64,000 nt of DNA from Pseudomonas sp. GV071 (lineage in GTDB: Bacteria; Pseudomonadota; Gammaproteobacteria; Pseudomonadales; Pseudomonadaceae). The notes beneath the pieces were generated by a model. That model was not told where the DNA came from and made no database searches. It saw only the letters and a program-made list of their open reading frames with translations. Made by a program: the position numbers and the translations under genes. The stretch is taken from positions 46,645 through 110,644 of the forward strand of contig NZ_QAOJ01000018.1 of assembly GCF_003050835.1 (NCBI RefSeq), given 5' to 3'. This document shows, one piece after another, positions 25,881 through 34,038 of the stretch; positions within the stretch are counted from its first letter, which is position 1; each line of letters begins with the position of its first letter.

Positions 25881-25946
25881 GGCAACTCCTGACGCAGGGG
25901 CGAGCACCGCCCTGCCCGGCCTGCGCCGGGCAAACGGGTGAAAAAA

Positions 25947-26765
25947 CTAGTGGCTGTTGCCGCTTTGGATGGCATTGCGCAAGCGGCTGGAAATCGTGTC
26001 CGCGGCGACCACCATGAAGGTGATGACGATGATGCAGGTGGCGGTTTCGGTGTACTTGAACAGCTTCAGGCTGCTCACCAGCTCAAAGCCCAAACCACCG
26101 GCACCGACCATGCCCAGCACCGTGGCCGAACGCAGGTTCACTTCGAAGCGGTACAGCACCACGGCAATCCAGGCCGTGATCACTTGCGGCAATACGCCAA
26201 ACACAATCACCTGCAACGGCCGTGCACCGGTGGCTTGCAGCGCCTCGATCGGGCCCTGGTCGATTTCTTCGATGCTTTCGGCGAAGAATTTGCCGAGCAT
26301 GCCCAAGCCATGAATGGCCAAGGCCAGCACGCCAGGGAACGGCCCCAAGCCCACCGCAGAGACAAAAATCAGCGCCAGAATCAGCTCGTTGATGCTGCGG
26401 GTAATGTTCAGAAACTGCCGGGTACCGTGGTACAGCACCGGGTTGCGGCTGAGGTTGCGTGCCGCCAGAAACGACAGCGGCACCGCCAGGATCACCCCCA
26501 GCAAGGTGCCCCACAACGCGATCTGCAAGGTCTCCAGCGCCGGGCCCCACAGGCGCGGCAGAATGCTCAGATCCGGCGGCATGGTGCGGCTGAGGAAATC
26601 GCCGATCTGCGGCAGGCCAGCAGCCAGTTCGCCGATGCTCAACTGCGCGCCCTGGGCGCTCCAGTGCAGCACCATCACCACCACCAGTACCAACGCCGCA
26701 GTGCCCAACCAGCCGCGGGCGCTTTGCGGGGTGTCGACGGTCCAGAGGTATTTACGCGCCTGCAT
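25947..26765 (-). CDS. phnE: Phosphonate ABC transporter permease
   Basis: 272 residues. Integral membrane subunit with about six helices and the EAA-type loop IEALQATGARPLQVIVFGVLPQV. The closing part LRSATVLGMVGAGGLGFEL is typical of PhnE. CAGGAG precedes the ATG at 26765. It works with the PhnC ATPase 13 bp upstream and the PhnD binding protein to import phosphonates. Confidence 0.93.
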   Translation of the reverse strand: MQARKYLWTVDTPQSARGWLGTAALVLVVVMVLHWSAQGAQLSIGELAAGLPQIGDFLSRTMPPDLSILPRLWGPALETLQIALWGTLLGVILAVPLSFLAARNLSRNPVLYHGTRQFLNITRSINELILALIFVSAVGLGPFPGVLALAIHGLGMLGKFFAESIEEIDQGPIEALQATGARPLQVIVFGVLPQVITAWIAVVLYRFEVNLRSATVLGMVGAGGLGFELVSSLKLFKYTETATCIIVITFMVVAADTISSRLRNAIQSGNSH

Positions 26766-26778
26766 GGCGTCACTCCTG

Positions 26779-27564
26779 TTAGTTGGCATAACGCACCTGC
26801 AAGCCCGCCGTTGCCGGCTCGGTTTCTGCCTCGGGGTCTTGGCCGGGATAAATACGGTGCAGCACGTCATCGGTCAGGCCGTCGGGGCCGCCGTCGTACA
26901 CCATGCGGCCATGGGCCAGGCCGACAATGCGGTCGCCAAATTCGCGGGCGTAGTCGACCTGGTGCAGGTTGCACACCACGGTGATGCCCAGTTCGCGGGT
27001 GGCATCGCGCAGGTACTGGAGCACCAGGCGCGAGGTTTTCGGATCGAGGCTGGCCACCGGTTCGTCAGCCAGAATCACCTTTGGCCTTTGGGCCAGAGCG
27101 CGGGCGATACCCACGCGCTGCATCTGCCCGCCAGACAATGAGTCGGTGCGTTGCTGGGCCTTGTGCGCCAACTCGACCCGCTGCAGACACTGCATGGCCA
27201 GGTCGATGTCTTCACGGCGAAACAGCTGCAGCACCGAAGCCAGGGTACTGACCGCGCCGAGTCGGCCGGTCAGCACGTTCTTCAACACCGACAGGCGTGG
27301 CACCACGTTGTGGTGCTGGAAAATCATCGCCACTTGTTGGCGCAGGGCGCGGGTGTCGCGGCAGGCGATGGCGTCCATGCCGGCGACCGTCAACGTGCCG
27401 GCATCGGCCTGCACCAGGCGATTCATACAACGCAGCAAAGTGGATTTACCGGCGCCGGACTGGCCGAGAATCACCACAAATTCACCCGCCGCGATATCCA
27501 GGTCGATGCCGCGCAGCACGGCATTGCTGCCGTACTGCTTGGTCAGTTGACGGACGCTGATCAT
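26779..27564 (-). CDS. phnC: Phosphonate ABC transporter ATPase
   Basis: 261 residues. Walker A GQSGAGKST, Q-loop MIFQHHNVVPRLSVLKNVL (a PhnC hallmark), signature DSLSGGQMQRVGIARAL, Walker B VILADEPVASLD, and H-loop CNLHQVDYA. Start overlaps the phnD stop by four bases. Imports the ligand delivered by PhnD. No C-P lyase (phnG-M) genes are in the window, so the imported compound probably goes to the dehydrogenase and PhnX. Confidence 0.95.
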   Translation of the reverse strand: MISVRQLTKQYGSNAVLRGIDLDIAAGEFVVILGQSGAGKSTLLRCMNRLVQADAGTLTVAGMDAIACRDTRALRQQVAMIFQHHNVVPRLSVLKNVLTGRLGAVSTLASVLQLFRREDIDLAMQCLQRVELAHKAQQRTDSLSGGQMQRVGIARALAQRPKVILADEPVASLDPKTSRLVLQYLRDATRELGITVVCNLHQVDYAREFGDRIVGLAHGRMVYDGGPDGLTDDVLHRIYPGQDPEAETEPATAGLQVRYAN

Positions 27565-28430
27565 TTCATGCCTTTGAGGTCGAGGTTCAGCACCTTGGCG
27601 GTCTCACGCACCACGTTGTAGGCGGCGTCGTCGGTCTTCTGGAAGCCGTCGAGCTGGCCTTGGTCGCCCCATGGCACGTCTTTCATGCCGGCCAGCGCGG
27701 CGGCGATTTTCTTCTTCAGCTCAGGGTCCAGCGCCTTGCGCCAGACCATCGGCGACTCGGGGATCGGCTGCGAGGTCCAGACCACCTGGAAGTCGTCCTG
27801 CTTGACGATGCCCTTGGCGACGGCGCCAGCCAGAATGCGGTCGGCTACTGCTGCAGCGTCGACCTTGCCGTTGGCCACCGCGAGGATGCTGGCGTCGTGG
27901 GAACCGGAGAAAATCACCCGGGAGAACAGGGCCTGCGGGTCATAACCGGCTTTTTCCAGACCGGCTTTGGGGAACAGGTGACCGGAGGCCGAGCTTGGGT
28001 CAACGAAGGCGAAGGTGTGGCCCTTGAGGTCGGCGAGGTCTTTGATGCCGCTGTCTTTGCGCGCCAGGATCAGGCTCTTGTAAGCGCTCTGGTGGGTCTT
28101 TTGCGTGACGGCTACGGCGAAGGCTTCCACGTCGGCGACCGAGGCGGCCAGCACGTAGGAGAATGGGCCGAGGTAGGCAACGTCCAGCTTGCCGGCGCGC
28201 AGGGCTTCGATGATGCCGTTGTAGTCGGTGGCCACGAATGGCTCGACCGGCATGCCCAATTGTTTTTCCAGGCCGTCGAGCACCAGCTTGCTGCTCTCGA
28301 TCATGGCTTGGGAGTCTTCGGACGGGATCAGCCCGATGCGCAATTTATCCGCCGCTTGGGCGTTACCAATGCAGAGCAACGGCAACAACGCGAAACCGGC
28401 AATACGGAACAGCGAGGCAATGGAGGTCAT
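27561..28430 (-). CDS. phnD: Phosphonate ABC transporter periplasmic binding protein
   Basis: 289 residues with a signal peptide (LLCIGNAQA-ADK). PhnD fold: LRIGLIPSEDSQAM, FVATDYNGIIEALRAGKLDVAYLGPFSY, DPSSASGHLFPKAGLEK, and SGSHDASILAVANGKVDAAAV. First gene of the operon; the ATG at 28430 matches the start of the signal peptide. Its promoter region is shared with a divergent LysR gene. Ligand selectivity cannot be read from sequence; context suggests AEP or hydroxyethylphosphonate. Confidence 0.94.
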   Translation of the reverse strand: MTSIASLFRIAGFALLPLLCIGNAQAADKLRIGLIPSEDSQAMIESSKLVLDGLEKQLGMPVEPFVATDYNGIIEALRAGKLDVAYLGPFSYVLAASVADVEAFAVAVTQKTHQSAYKSLILARKDSGIKDLADLKGHTFAFVDPSSASGHLFPKAGLEKAGYDPQALFSRVIFSGSHDASILAVANGKVDAAAVADRILAGAVAKGIVKQDDFQVVWTSQPIPESPMVWRKALDPELKKKIAAALAGMKDVPWGDQGQLDGFQKTDDAAYNVVRETAKVLNLDLKGMK

Positions 28431-28472
28431 GGCATTTCCAGCAGTTGTGGTTGGAGTACGCACAATTTAGAA

Positions 28473-28490
28473 ACGTCACGTGACAGTCAT
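28473..28490. promoter_or_regulatory. Candidate Pho box with internal palindrome in phnD/LysR divergent promoter
   Basis: Plus strand ACGTCAC-GTGA-CAGTCAT, 11/14 against the Pho box, 52 bp before the LysR ATG; on the minus strand it begins with a perfect CTGTCAC facing phnD. It contains the 10-base palindrome GTCACGTGAC (28475-28484), which could instead be a LysR or other operator. A second inverted pair, ATCAAT and ATTGAT, lies at 28494-28530. Confidence 0.5.
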
Positions 28491-28541
28491 ACGATCAATT
28501 CAATATGGGTTTTATCGAGTAACTATTGATAGGACCTATGG

Positions 28542-29423
28542 ATGTCGACCGCCCGCATTCGCGCCTTCCTCGCCGTGGCCCGGCACGGCAGTTTCAGCGC
28601 CGGCGCTCGCGCCCTGGGCCTGAGCCAGCCAACGCTGACCACCCAGGTGCAACAGCTGGAGCGCCAATACAACGTGGAGCTGTTCCACCGTAAAGGCCGG
28701 CGCATCGAGCTTTCCGATGTGGGCCAGCAACTGCTGCCGATTGCCCAACGCATGGCCCTGCTGGAACTGGAAGCCAACAACCTGCTGCACGACTCCGGGC
28801 GCCTCGACAGTGGCCAGTTGAAACTCGGCGCGGTGGGGCCGTTTCATGTGATCGAGATGGTCGACCACTACCGCCAGCGCTACCCGCGGATCGATGTGTC
28901 CATTCGGGTCGGCAACTCCGCGCAGGTGCTGGCCGACCTGGAACAATACGCCACCGACATCGCCGTGCTTGCCGGCCGCCACGACGACCCCGGCCTGTGC
29001 GCCGTGCACTACGCCCGCCATGCCATCATTCTGTTTACCAACGCCGACCACCCCTTCGCCAACCGCGAAAGCGTGCGCCTGGCAGAGCTGGAAAATCAGC
29101 CGCTACTGCAACGGGAAACCGGCTCCACCACCCGCCTCGCCCTGGAGCGCGCCCTGGCCGATGCCGGGGTAACCCCGCGCAAAGCCATGGAGATTGGTAG
29201 CCGCGAAGCGCTGCGTGAAGCGGTGGTGCGCGGGATAGGGATTGGCGCCGTCTCCGAAGCCGAATTTATCGCCGACCCGAGGCTTAGGGCGATTCGGATC
29301 GAGGGCGAGCCGGTGCATACGGAAACGTATTTGTACTGCCTGGCGGAGCGACGTAGTAGTCGGTTGATTTCTTCGTTTTTTGATATAGCACAAGGCTCAA
29401 CCCGGCTGGCGTCTGCGCCATAA
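28542..29423 (+). CDS. LysR-family regulator of the phnDCE operon
   Basis: 293 residues. HTH at RAFLAVARHGSFSAGARALGLSQPTLTTQVQQLE, effector domain with LGAVGPFHVIEMV, GSTTRLALERALADAG and SREALREAVVRGIGIGAV. This matches the AEP-catabolism-associated LysR type (TIGR03339-like). Divergent from phnD with 111 bp between, the standard layout for a LysR regulator and its target. Only AGGAC lies upstream as a weak ribosome site. Confidence 0.9.
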   Translation: MSTARIRAFLAVARHGSFSAGARALGLSQPTLTTQVQQLERQYNVELFHRKGRRIELSDVGQQLLPIAQRMALLELEANNLLHDSGRLDSGQLKLGAVGPFHVIEMVDHYRQRYPRIDVSIRVGNSAQVLADLEQYATDIAVLAGRHDDPGLCAVHYARHAIILFTNADHPFANRESVRLAELENQPLLQRETGSTTRLALERALADAGVTPRKAMEIGSREALREAVVRGIGIGAVSEAEFIADPRLRAIRIEGEPVHTETYLYCLAERRSSRLISSFFDIAQGSTRLASAP

Positions 29424-29444
29424 CGCTGCCGGGTGACTCAACGC

Positions 29445-30647
29445 TTAGCGTTCCCTGGCCCGCTCGGTGACGATGCCCTGTCGGGCGGCCCATAGGGTGA
29501 TGTCTTCCTTGCGGATAGCGGCAGCCATCAGGCCAGGAAACTGGTCTGGGCTGCAGGCGAATGACGGCACGCCCAAGGCTGCCAGTTTGGCCGCCAGTTG
29601 TGCATCGTAGGACGGTCTTCCCTCATCGCTAAGGGCCAGCAAGGTGATGACCTGCACACCCGACTCCACCAGTTCTGCGGCGCGCTGCAGCAGGTTTTTT
29701 TCCACCCCACCTTCGTAGAGGTCGGAGATCAATACCATGATGGTGTTGCCCGGCTCGCGAATCAGCCCCTGACAGTAACCAACCGCACGGTTGATATCGG
29801 TGCCGCCGCCCAGCTGCACGCCAAACAACAGGTCGACCGGGTCGTCCAGTTGCTCGGTCATGTCCACCACCGCCGTGTCGAACACCACCAGGTGCGTTTT
29901 CACCGCAGGCAGCGAGGCCATCACTGCGCCGAAGATGCTTGAATACACCACCGAGGCGGCCATCGAGCCGCTCTGGTCGATGCACAGAATAATGTCGCGC
30001 TGGCTGCGCTGGGCTTTGCGGCCGTAGCCGATCAGCCTTTGCGGAATGATGCTGCGGTATTCCTCCTGCCAGTGGCGCAGGTTGGCGCGAATGGTGCGGT
30101 TCCAATCGATTTCCGCATGCCGCGGGCGGTTGTTGCGCACCGCGCGATTGAGCGCCCCGGTCACGGCGCTGCGCATCGGTTCTTCCAGGCGCTTTTTCAA
30201 CTCATCGACGACCTTGCGCACTACGTGACGCGCGGTGTCTTTGGTTTCGGCAGGAATCACCCCGGACAGCGAGATCAGCGACGCCACCAGGTGCACATCG
30301 GGCTGCACGGATTCGAGCATTTCCGGTTGCAGCAGCATGCTCTTGAGGTTCAGACGCTCCAGGGCGTCGCGCTGCATCACCTGCACCACCTGGCTGGGGA
30401 AGTATTTGCGGATATCACCTAACCAGCGCGCCACTTTCGGTGATGACTTGCCACTGCCGCCGCGGCGTAGGCCACCCGGCCCGTCGGGGTCGTACAAGGC
30501 GGTCAGGGCGGCGTCGATATCCAGTTGCGCGCGGTCCAGGCTGCAGTCGGCCAATGGCTCGGCAGCCGCCTCGCCGAGTGCCAGGCGCCAGCGCCGCAGG
30601 CGGGTACGCTCGGCCTCGTCCACAGGCAGGTCGTTGGCATCACTCAT
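29445..30647 (-). CDS. VWA-domain protein with intact MIDAS motif
   Basis: 400 residues. C-terminal von Willebrand A domain with the metal-binding DQSGSMAAS (DxSxS), GGGTDI (MIDAS Thr) and LISDLYEGG (Asp). The N-terminal half is helical with a predicted basic face (VVDELKKRLEEPM). VWA proteins paired with MoxR-type AAA ATPases act as adaptors in metal insertion or complex remodelling. Last gene of a five-gene operon and overlapping the DUF5682 stop by 4 bp (ATGA). The start at 30647 follows from that overlap. Confidence 0.88.
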   Translation of the reverse strand: MSDANDLPVDEAERTRLRRWRLALGEAAAEPLADCSLDRAQLDIDAALTALYDPDGPGGLRRGGSGKSSPKVARWLGDIRKYFPSQVVQVMQRDALERLNLKSMLLQPEMLESVQPDVHLVASLISLSGVIPAETKDTARHVVRKVVDELKKRLEEPMRSAVTGALNRAVRNNRPRHAEIDWNRTIRANLRHWQEEYRSIIPQRLIGYGRKAQRSQRDIILCIDQSGSMAASVVYSSIFGAVMASLPAVKTHLVVFDTAVVDMTEQLDDPVDLLFGVQLGGGTDINRAVGYCQGLIREPGNTIMVLISDLYEGGVEKNLLQRAAELVESGVQVITLLALSDEGRPSYDAQLAAKLAALGVPSFACSPDQFPGLMAAAIRKEDITLWAARQGIVTERARER

Positions 30648-32932
30648 GGAGACACTCCATCGGTAGGCAAACCCAACAGCCGACGCAACAGCGCCACCGG
30701 TTGTGCGGCGCGTTGCGGATCCCACGGCGTGGCTGCCGGTGCGGCAACGGTCGCGGCTGCGGGACGGCGGGCACGTTCGCCAAGCTCGCGGCGTTCGGCA
30801 GCGGAAAAGGTGCTGAAGGTGCGGCGCAGCAAGGCCACGGTACGGTCGAAGTGGTCATCACTCAGTTCAGCCAACCAACTGTCGACCATCGTCCACAGCC
30901 GTGGGTCGTGCATCAGAATCAGCGCACTCTGGTCAAGAAACCCTTCCAGCCAGGCGGCGGCCATCACCGGCTCTACGCTGCGCGACAGCGCCTGGTTCAT
31001 ATGCTCGGCGCTGCTGTCGGCGGCTTCGACGCCCGCGTCAAACAACAGCCGCGCGGCCAGGCCGCACAGCAAACCGTGGCTGGCACCAAACGCGGCAAGA
31101 CGCTTGAGCGCCTGGTGCCAGTCCTGACTACGCAAGGGGTCGTCGAGCAAGCGGATGGCAGCGTTGGCGTTGCCAATACGCTCACGCATAGCGGTGGCGG
31201 CCTCTTCATCGAGGGCGGCGCAGGCGGCTCCCAAGCCGATAGCGGCGCGGGTAACCAGGCCATCAAGTACCAGGCGCACCATACCGGTGTCGGTACGGCG
31301 CACGTTGCCATAACGCGCCACGCGCACCAGCGGCGGCAAGGCATCGAGCAACTGCGCCACATCACTGGCCACGGCCGCTAGCGCGTCCAGCGCTTTTGTC
31401 ACCGGTTCTACGGCCGCCGGCAGGTTGGCCAGCAGTACGTCGTCCACCAACTGCGCAAGCTGCGGCAGCGAGTCGGCCTGGCGCGCCCGGTCTACCGCAT
31501 AGGCGCTGGCGGCTTCTTCAACGGTGCTTCCCCATTGGCTTGCCTCGATCAGCGCCACCGCCAATTCGGGCTTCCATTCCAACGACCACAACTCATGAAA
31601 GGTGCCCTTGGCCGACACCGCGCCACGGGCCTGCTCGCCCCACTTGATACCCAGCAGGTTCAGGCGATGCAGCAGGTGGCTACGCGCCAGGTCATTGGCT
31701 TCGCGCAGGTCGAGGTCGACGGTTTTCTGCGCGGCTTGAGGTTTAAGCCGCAGCGACTTCTGCTGCTGCTCCAGGTCTCTCTGCAGCGGCACGGCCGGTA
31801 CGTCCGCGGGCACGCTACCGAGTCGATCACCAACGATCAGATGTTGGCTGATCAGCCGCATCGGCGCTACGTCACCCATGCACACCGTGGTTTGCAATGC
31901 TTCGCACAGTTCATCAAGGCCCGCCGCCGGCCGTTGCCGCAAGGCGGCCAGGCTGTCGGCCAGGCGCGCCGCTTCGATGATATGGGCAGACGAACAATCC
32001 AACCCCTCGTCGCGAAAAAGCCGCGCCGCGCGGGCCAACCAGGTAACGGCGCGCTGCTGAGCCGGCTGTTGCCAGAGGTGCGCGTACCAGGCGGGGGCAT
32101 CGATACCGGCGCCATAGCCACTGGCGCTGCTCAGGTTGCGGTAGGTCCAGGGCGCCCACGTGGCGGCCACTTTGGTTTTGCCCAGGCCCTTGAGCAGGTC
32201 GTTGTCGCCTTTGGCTGCCGGCAGACTGGCCAGCGCCGGCACATGCCAGGCACCACAAACCACGGCGATACGCTGATGGCCATCTTTGAGGGCCTGGCGC
32301 AAGCACTTGCGCATATGGGCTTCACGCAGGGCTTCGCGCTGTTGATAGCGCGGCGAACGCTCACCGAGGGGCGCTTGCTCGCGCAGGGCGTGCATGGCTT
32401 CGGCGATGGCGGCAAACAATTGTTCACCCTCGCAGCGCTCCTCCACCATGTGGTTCCACCAGGCCTCGCCATCGGCATAACCGGCGGCCTGCCCCAGCCA
32501 GCCTAAGGGGTCATGGCTCAGGCGCGGCTCATCGGTCACGGGCTCTAAGGGCGCTTCCTCCGGGGCGCTGGCGGCGGGTTCTTGCGCCTCGCTTTCCCAG
32601 GCTTTTTCCAGCGCAAACTGGTGGCTGACGGGCAGATCGATAAAACGCGTTTCGATGCCCTGCGCCATGCCGTAACGCAAGGCCTGCCACTCGGGAGAGA
32701 ACTCGGCGAACGGGGAAAACGCCGCTTGCCGTGGATCACCTTCCGCATGCACCAGCAGCGCCACCGGTGGCTGCATATCCTCGTGCAGCACAAACGGCAG
32801 CAGGCTGTCGGCTTCCGGCGGCCCCTCGATCAACAGGCAGTCAGGCTGCAAAGTCTCCAGGGCGCGCAACAGGCTGCGCGCACAACCGGGGCCGTGGTGG
32901 CGAATGCCGAACAGATGGATCGCATCGGCCAT
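30644..32932 (-). CDS. DUF5682-family protein
   Basis: 762 residues, large soluble protein of unknown function. Conserved-looking N-terminal motifs: FGIRHHGPGCARSLLRAL, CLLIEGPPEAD and later VVCGAWHVPAL. The pattern of GxRHxGPG, a Glu in LIEGP and a late GAWH resembles the arrangement in TraB/TIKI and erythromycin-esterase-like metal hydrolases, so an enzymatic role is possible (inference). The C-terminal two thirds are helical, repeat-like and Ala/Leu-rich. Seven bp after the AAA gene, with GGAG upstream. Confidence 0.82.
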   Translation of the reverse strand: MADAIHLFGIRHHGPGCARSLLRALETLQPDCLLIEGPPEADSLLPFVLHEDMQPPVALLVHAEGDPRQAAFSPFAEFSPEWQALRYGMAQGIETRFIDLPVSHQFALEKAWESEAQEPAASAPEEAPLEPVTDEPRLSHDPLGWLGQAAGYADGEAWWNHMVEERCEGEQLFAAIAEAMHALREQAPLGERSPRYQQREALREAHMRKCLRQALKDGHQRIAVVCGAWHVPALASLPAAKGDNDLLKGLGKTKVAATWAPWTYRNLSSASGYGAGIDAPAWYAHLWQQPAQQRAVTWLARAARLFRDEGLDCSSAHIIEAARLADSLAALRQRPAAGLDELCEALQTTVCMGDVAPMRLISQHLIVGDRLGSVPADVPAVPLQRDLEQQQKSLRLKPQAAQKTVDLDLREANDLARSHLLHRLNLLGIKWGEQARGAVSAKGTFHELWSLEWKPELAVALIEASQWGSTVEEAASAYAVDRARQADSLPQLAQLVDDVLLANLPAAVEPVTKALDALAAVASDVAQLLDALPPLVRVARYGNVRRTDTGMVRLVLDGLVTRAAIGLGAACAALDEEAATAMRERIGNANAAIRLLDDPLRSQDWHQALKRLAAFGASHGLLCGLAARLLFDAGVEAADSSAEHMNQALSRSVEPVMAAAWLEGFLDQSALILMHDPRLWTMVDSWLAELSDDHFDRTVALLRRTFSTFSAAERRELGERARRPAAATVAAPAATPWDPQRAAQPVALLRRLLGLPTDGVSP

Positions 32933-32939
32933 GGCGCGC

Positions 32940-34025
32940 TTACTCCACCTCGCGGAAGGCGCGGTACAGGTCTTTCCAGTCGCTGCGTTCCTTGACCACG
33001 GTTTCCAGGTACTCGCGCCATACCACGGCGTCTTGCACCGGGTCTTTGATCACGGCGCCGGTCAAGCTGGCGGCCACGTCGTTGGCGTGCATCACGCCAT
33101 CACCGAAGTGTGCGGCCAGGGCCATGCCGCTGTTGATCACCGAAATGGCCTCGGCGGTCGACAAGGTGCCGCTGGGCGACTTGAGTTTGGTCTTGCCGTC
33201 TTCGGTCAGGCCATTGCGCAGCTCGCGGAAGATCTGCACCACCCGCCGCACTTCGGCCAGCGCCGGTGGCTCGGCAGGCAGCTCAAGGGCACGGCCCATT
33301 TCCGCCACCCGCTTGTTGACGATGGACACCTCCTCCGCCTCGCTGGAAGGCACCGGCAGAATCACGGTGTTGAAGCGCCGCTTCAGCGCCGAAGACAGCT
33401 CGTTGACGCCCTTGTCGCGGTTGTTGGCCGTGGCAATCACGTTGAAGCCGCGCACGGCCTGCACCTCGCTAGCCAGCTCGGGAATTGGCAGGCTCTTTTC
33501 CGACAGCAAGGTGATGAGGGTGTCTTGGACGTCGGCGGGGATGCGTGTCAATTCTTCGATGCGGGCAATCTTGCCGCGCTCCATGGCGCGAATCAGCGGG
33601 CTGTCCACCAACGCTTCGCGCGACGGTCCTTTGGACAGCAGTTGGGCGTAATTCCAGCCGTAGCGCATCTGCTCCTCGCTGGTGCCGGCGGTGCCTTGCA
33701 CGATCAACGTGGAGTCACCACTGATGGCCGCCGCCAAGTGCTCGGATACCCACGACTTGGCCGTGCCCGGCACACCGTAAAGCAGCAAGGCACGGTCGGT
33801 GGCCAGGGTGGCCACGGCGGTTTCGATCAGACGCCGACTGCCAATGTATTTGGCGCTGACGGCAAAGCCATTCTCCAGCGTGCCACCAAGCAGATACGTC
33901 ACCACCGCCCAGGGCGACATCACCCAATTGCCGGGGCGCTGGCGTTTATCCTGCTTTTGCAGCTCATCGAGCTCTTCGGCGAATTGCTCTTCGGCGTGTT
34001 GGCGCAGTACCGGGCTGTTTTCCAT
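32940..34025 (-). CDS. MoxR-type AAA ATPase
   Basis: 361 residues. Walker A LLYGVPGTAKSWVSEHL near residue 83, pore/sensor region with VDSPLIRAMERGKIARIEEL, sensor-1 FNVIATANNRDKG, and arginine finger SSALKRRFNTVIL. MoxR ATPases remodel or activate partner complexes with VWA proteins. Start at 34025 (MENSPVLRQ) chosen as the family-like N-terminus; the frame is open 14 codons upstream. Sits in the middle of the operon, 13 bp after the DUF5691 gene. Confidence 0.9.
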   Translation of the reverse strand: MENSPVLRQHAEEQFAEELDELQKQDKRQRPGNWVMSPWAVVTYLLGGTLENGFAVSAKYIGSRRLIETAVATLATDRALLLYGVPGTAKSWVSEHLAAAISGDSTLIVQGTAGTSEEQMRYGWNYAQLLSKGPSREALVDSPLIRAMERGKIARIEELTRIPADVQDTLITLLSEKSLPIPELASEVQAVRGFNVIATANNRDKGVNELSSALKRRFNTVILPVPSSEAEEVSIVNKRVAEMGRALELPAEPPALAEVRRVVQIFRELRNGLTEDGKTKLKSPSGTLSTAEAISVINSGMALAAHFGDGVMHANDVAASLTGAVIKDPVQDAVVWREYLETVVKERSDWKDLYRAFREVE

Positions 34026-34038
34026 GATTACGTCCGTT

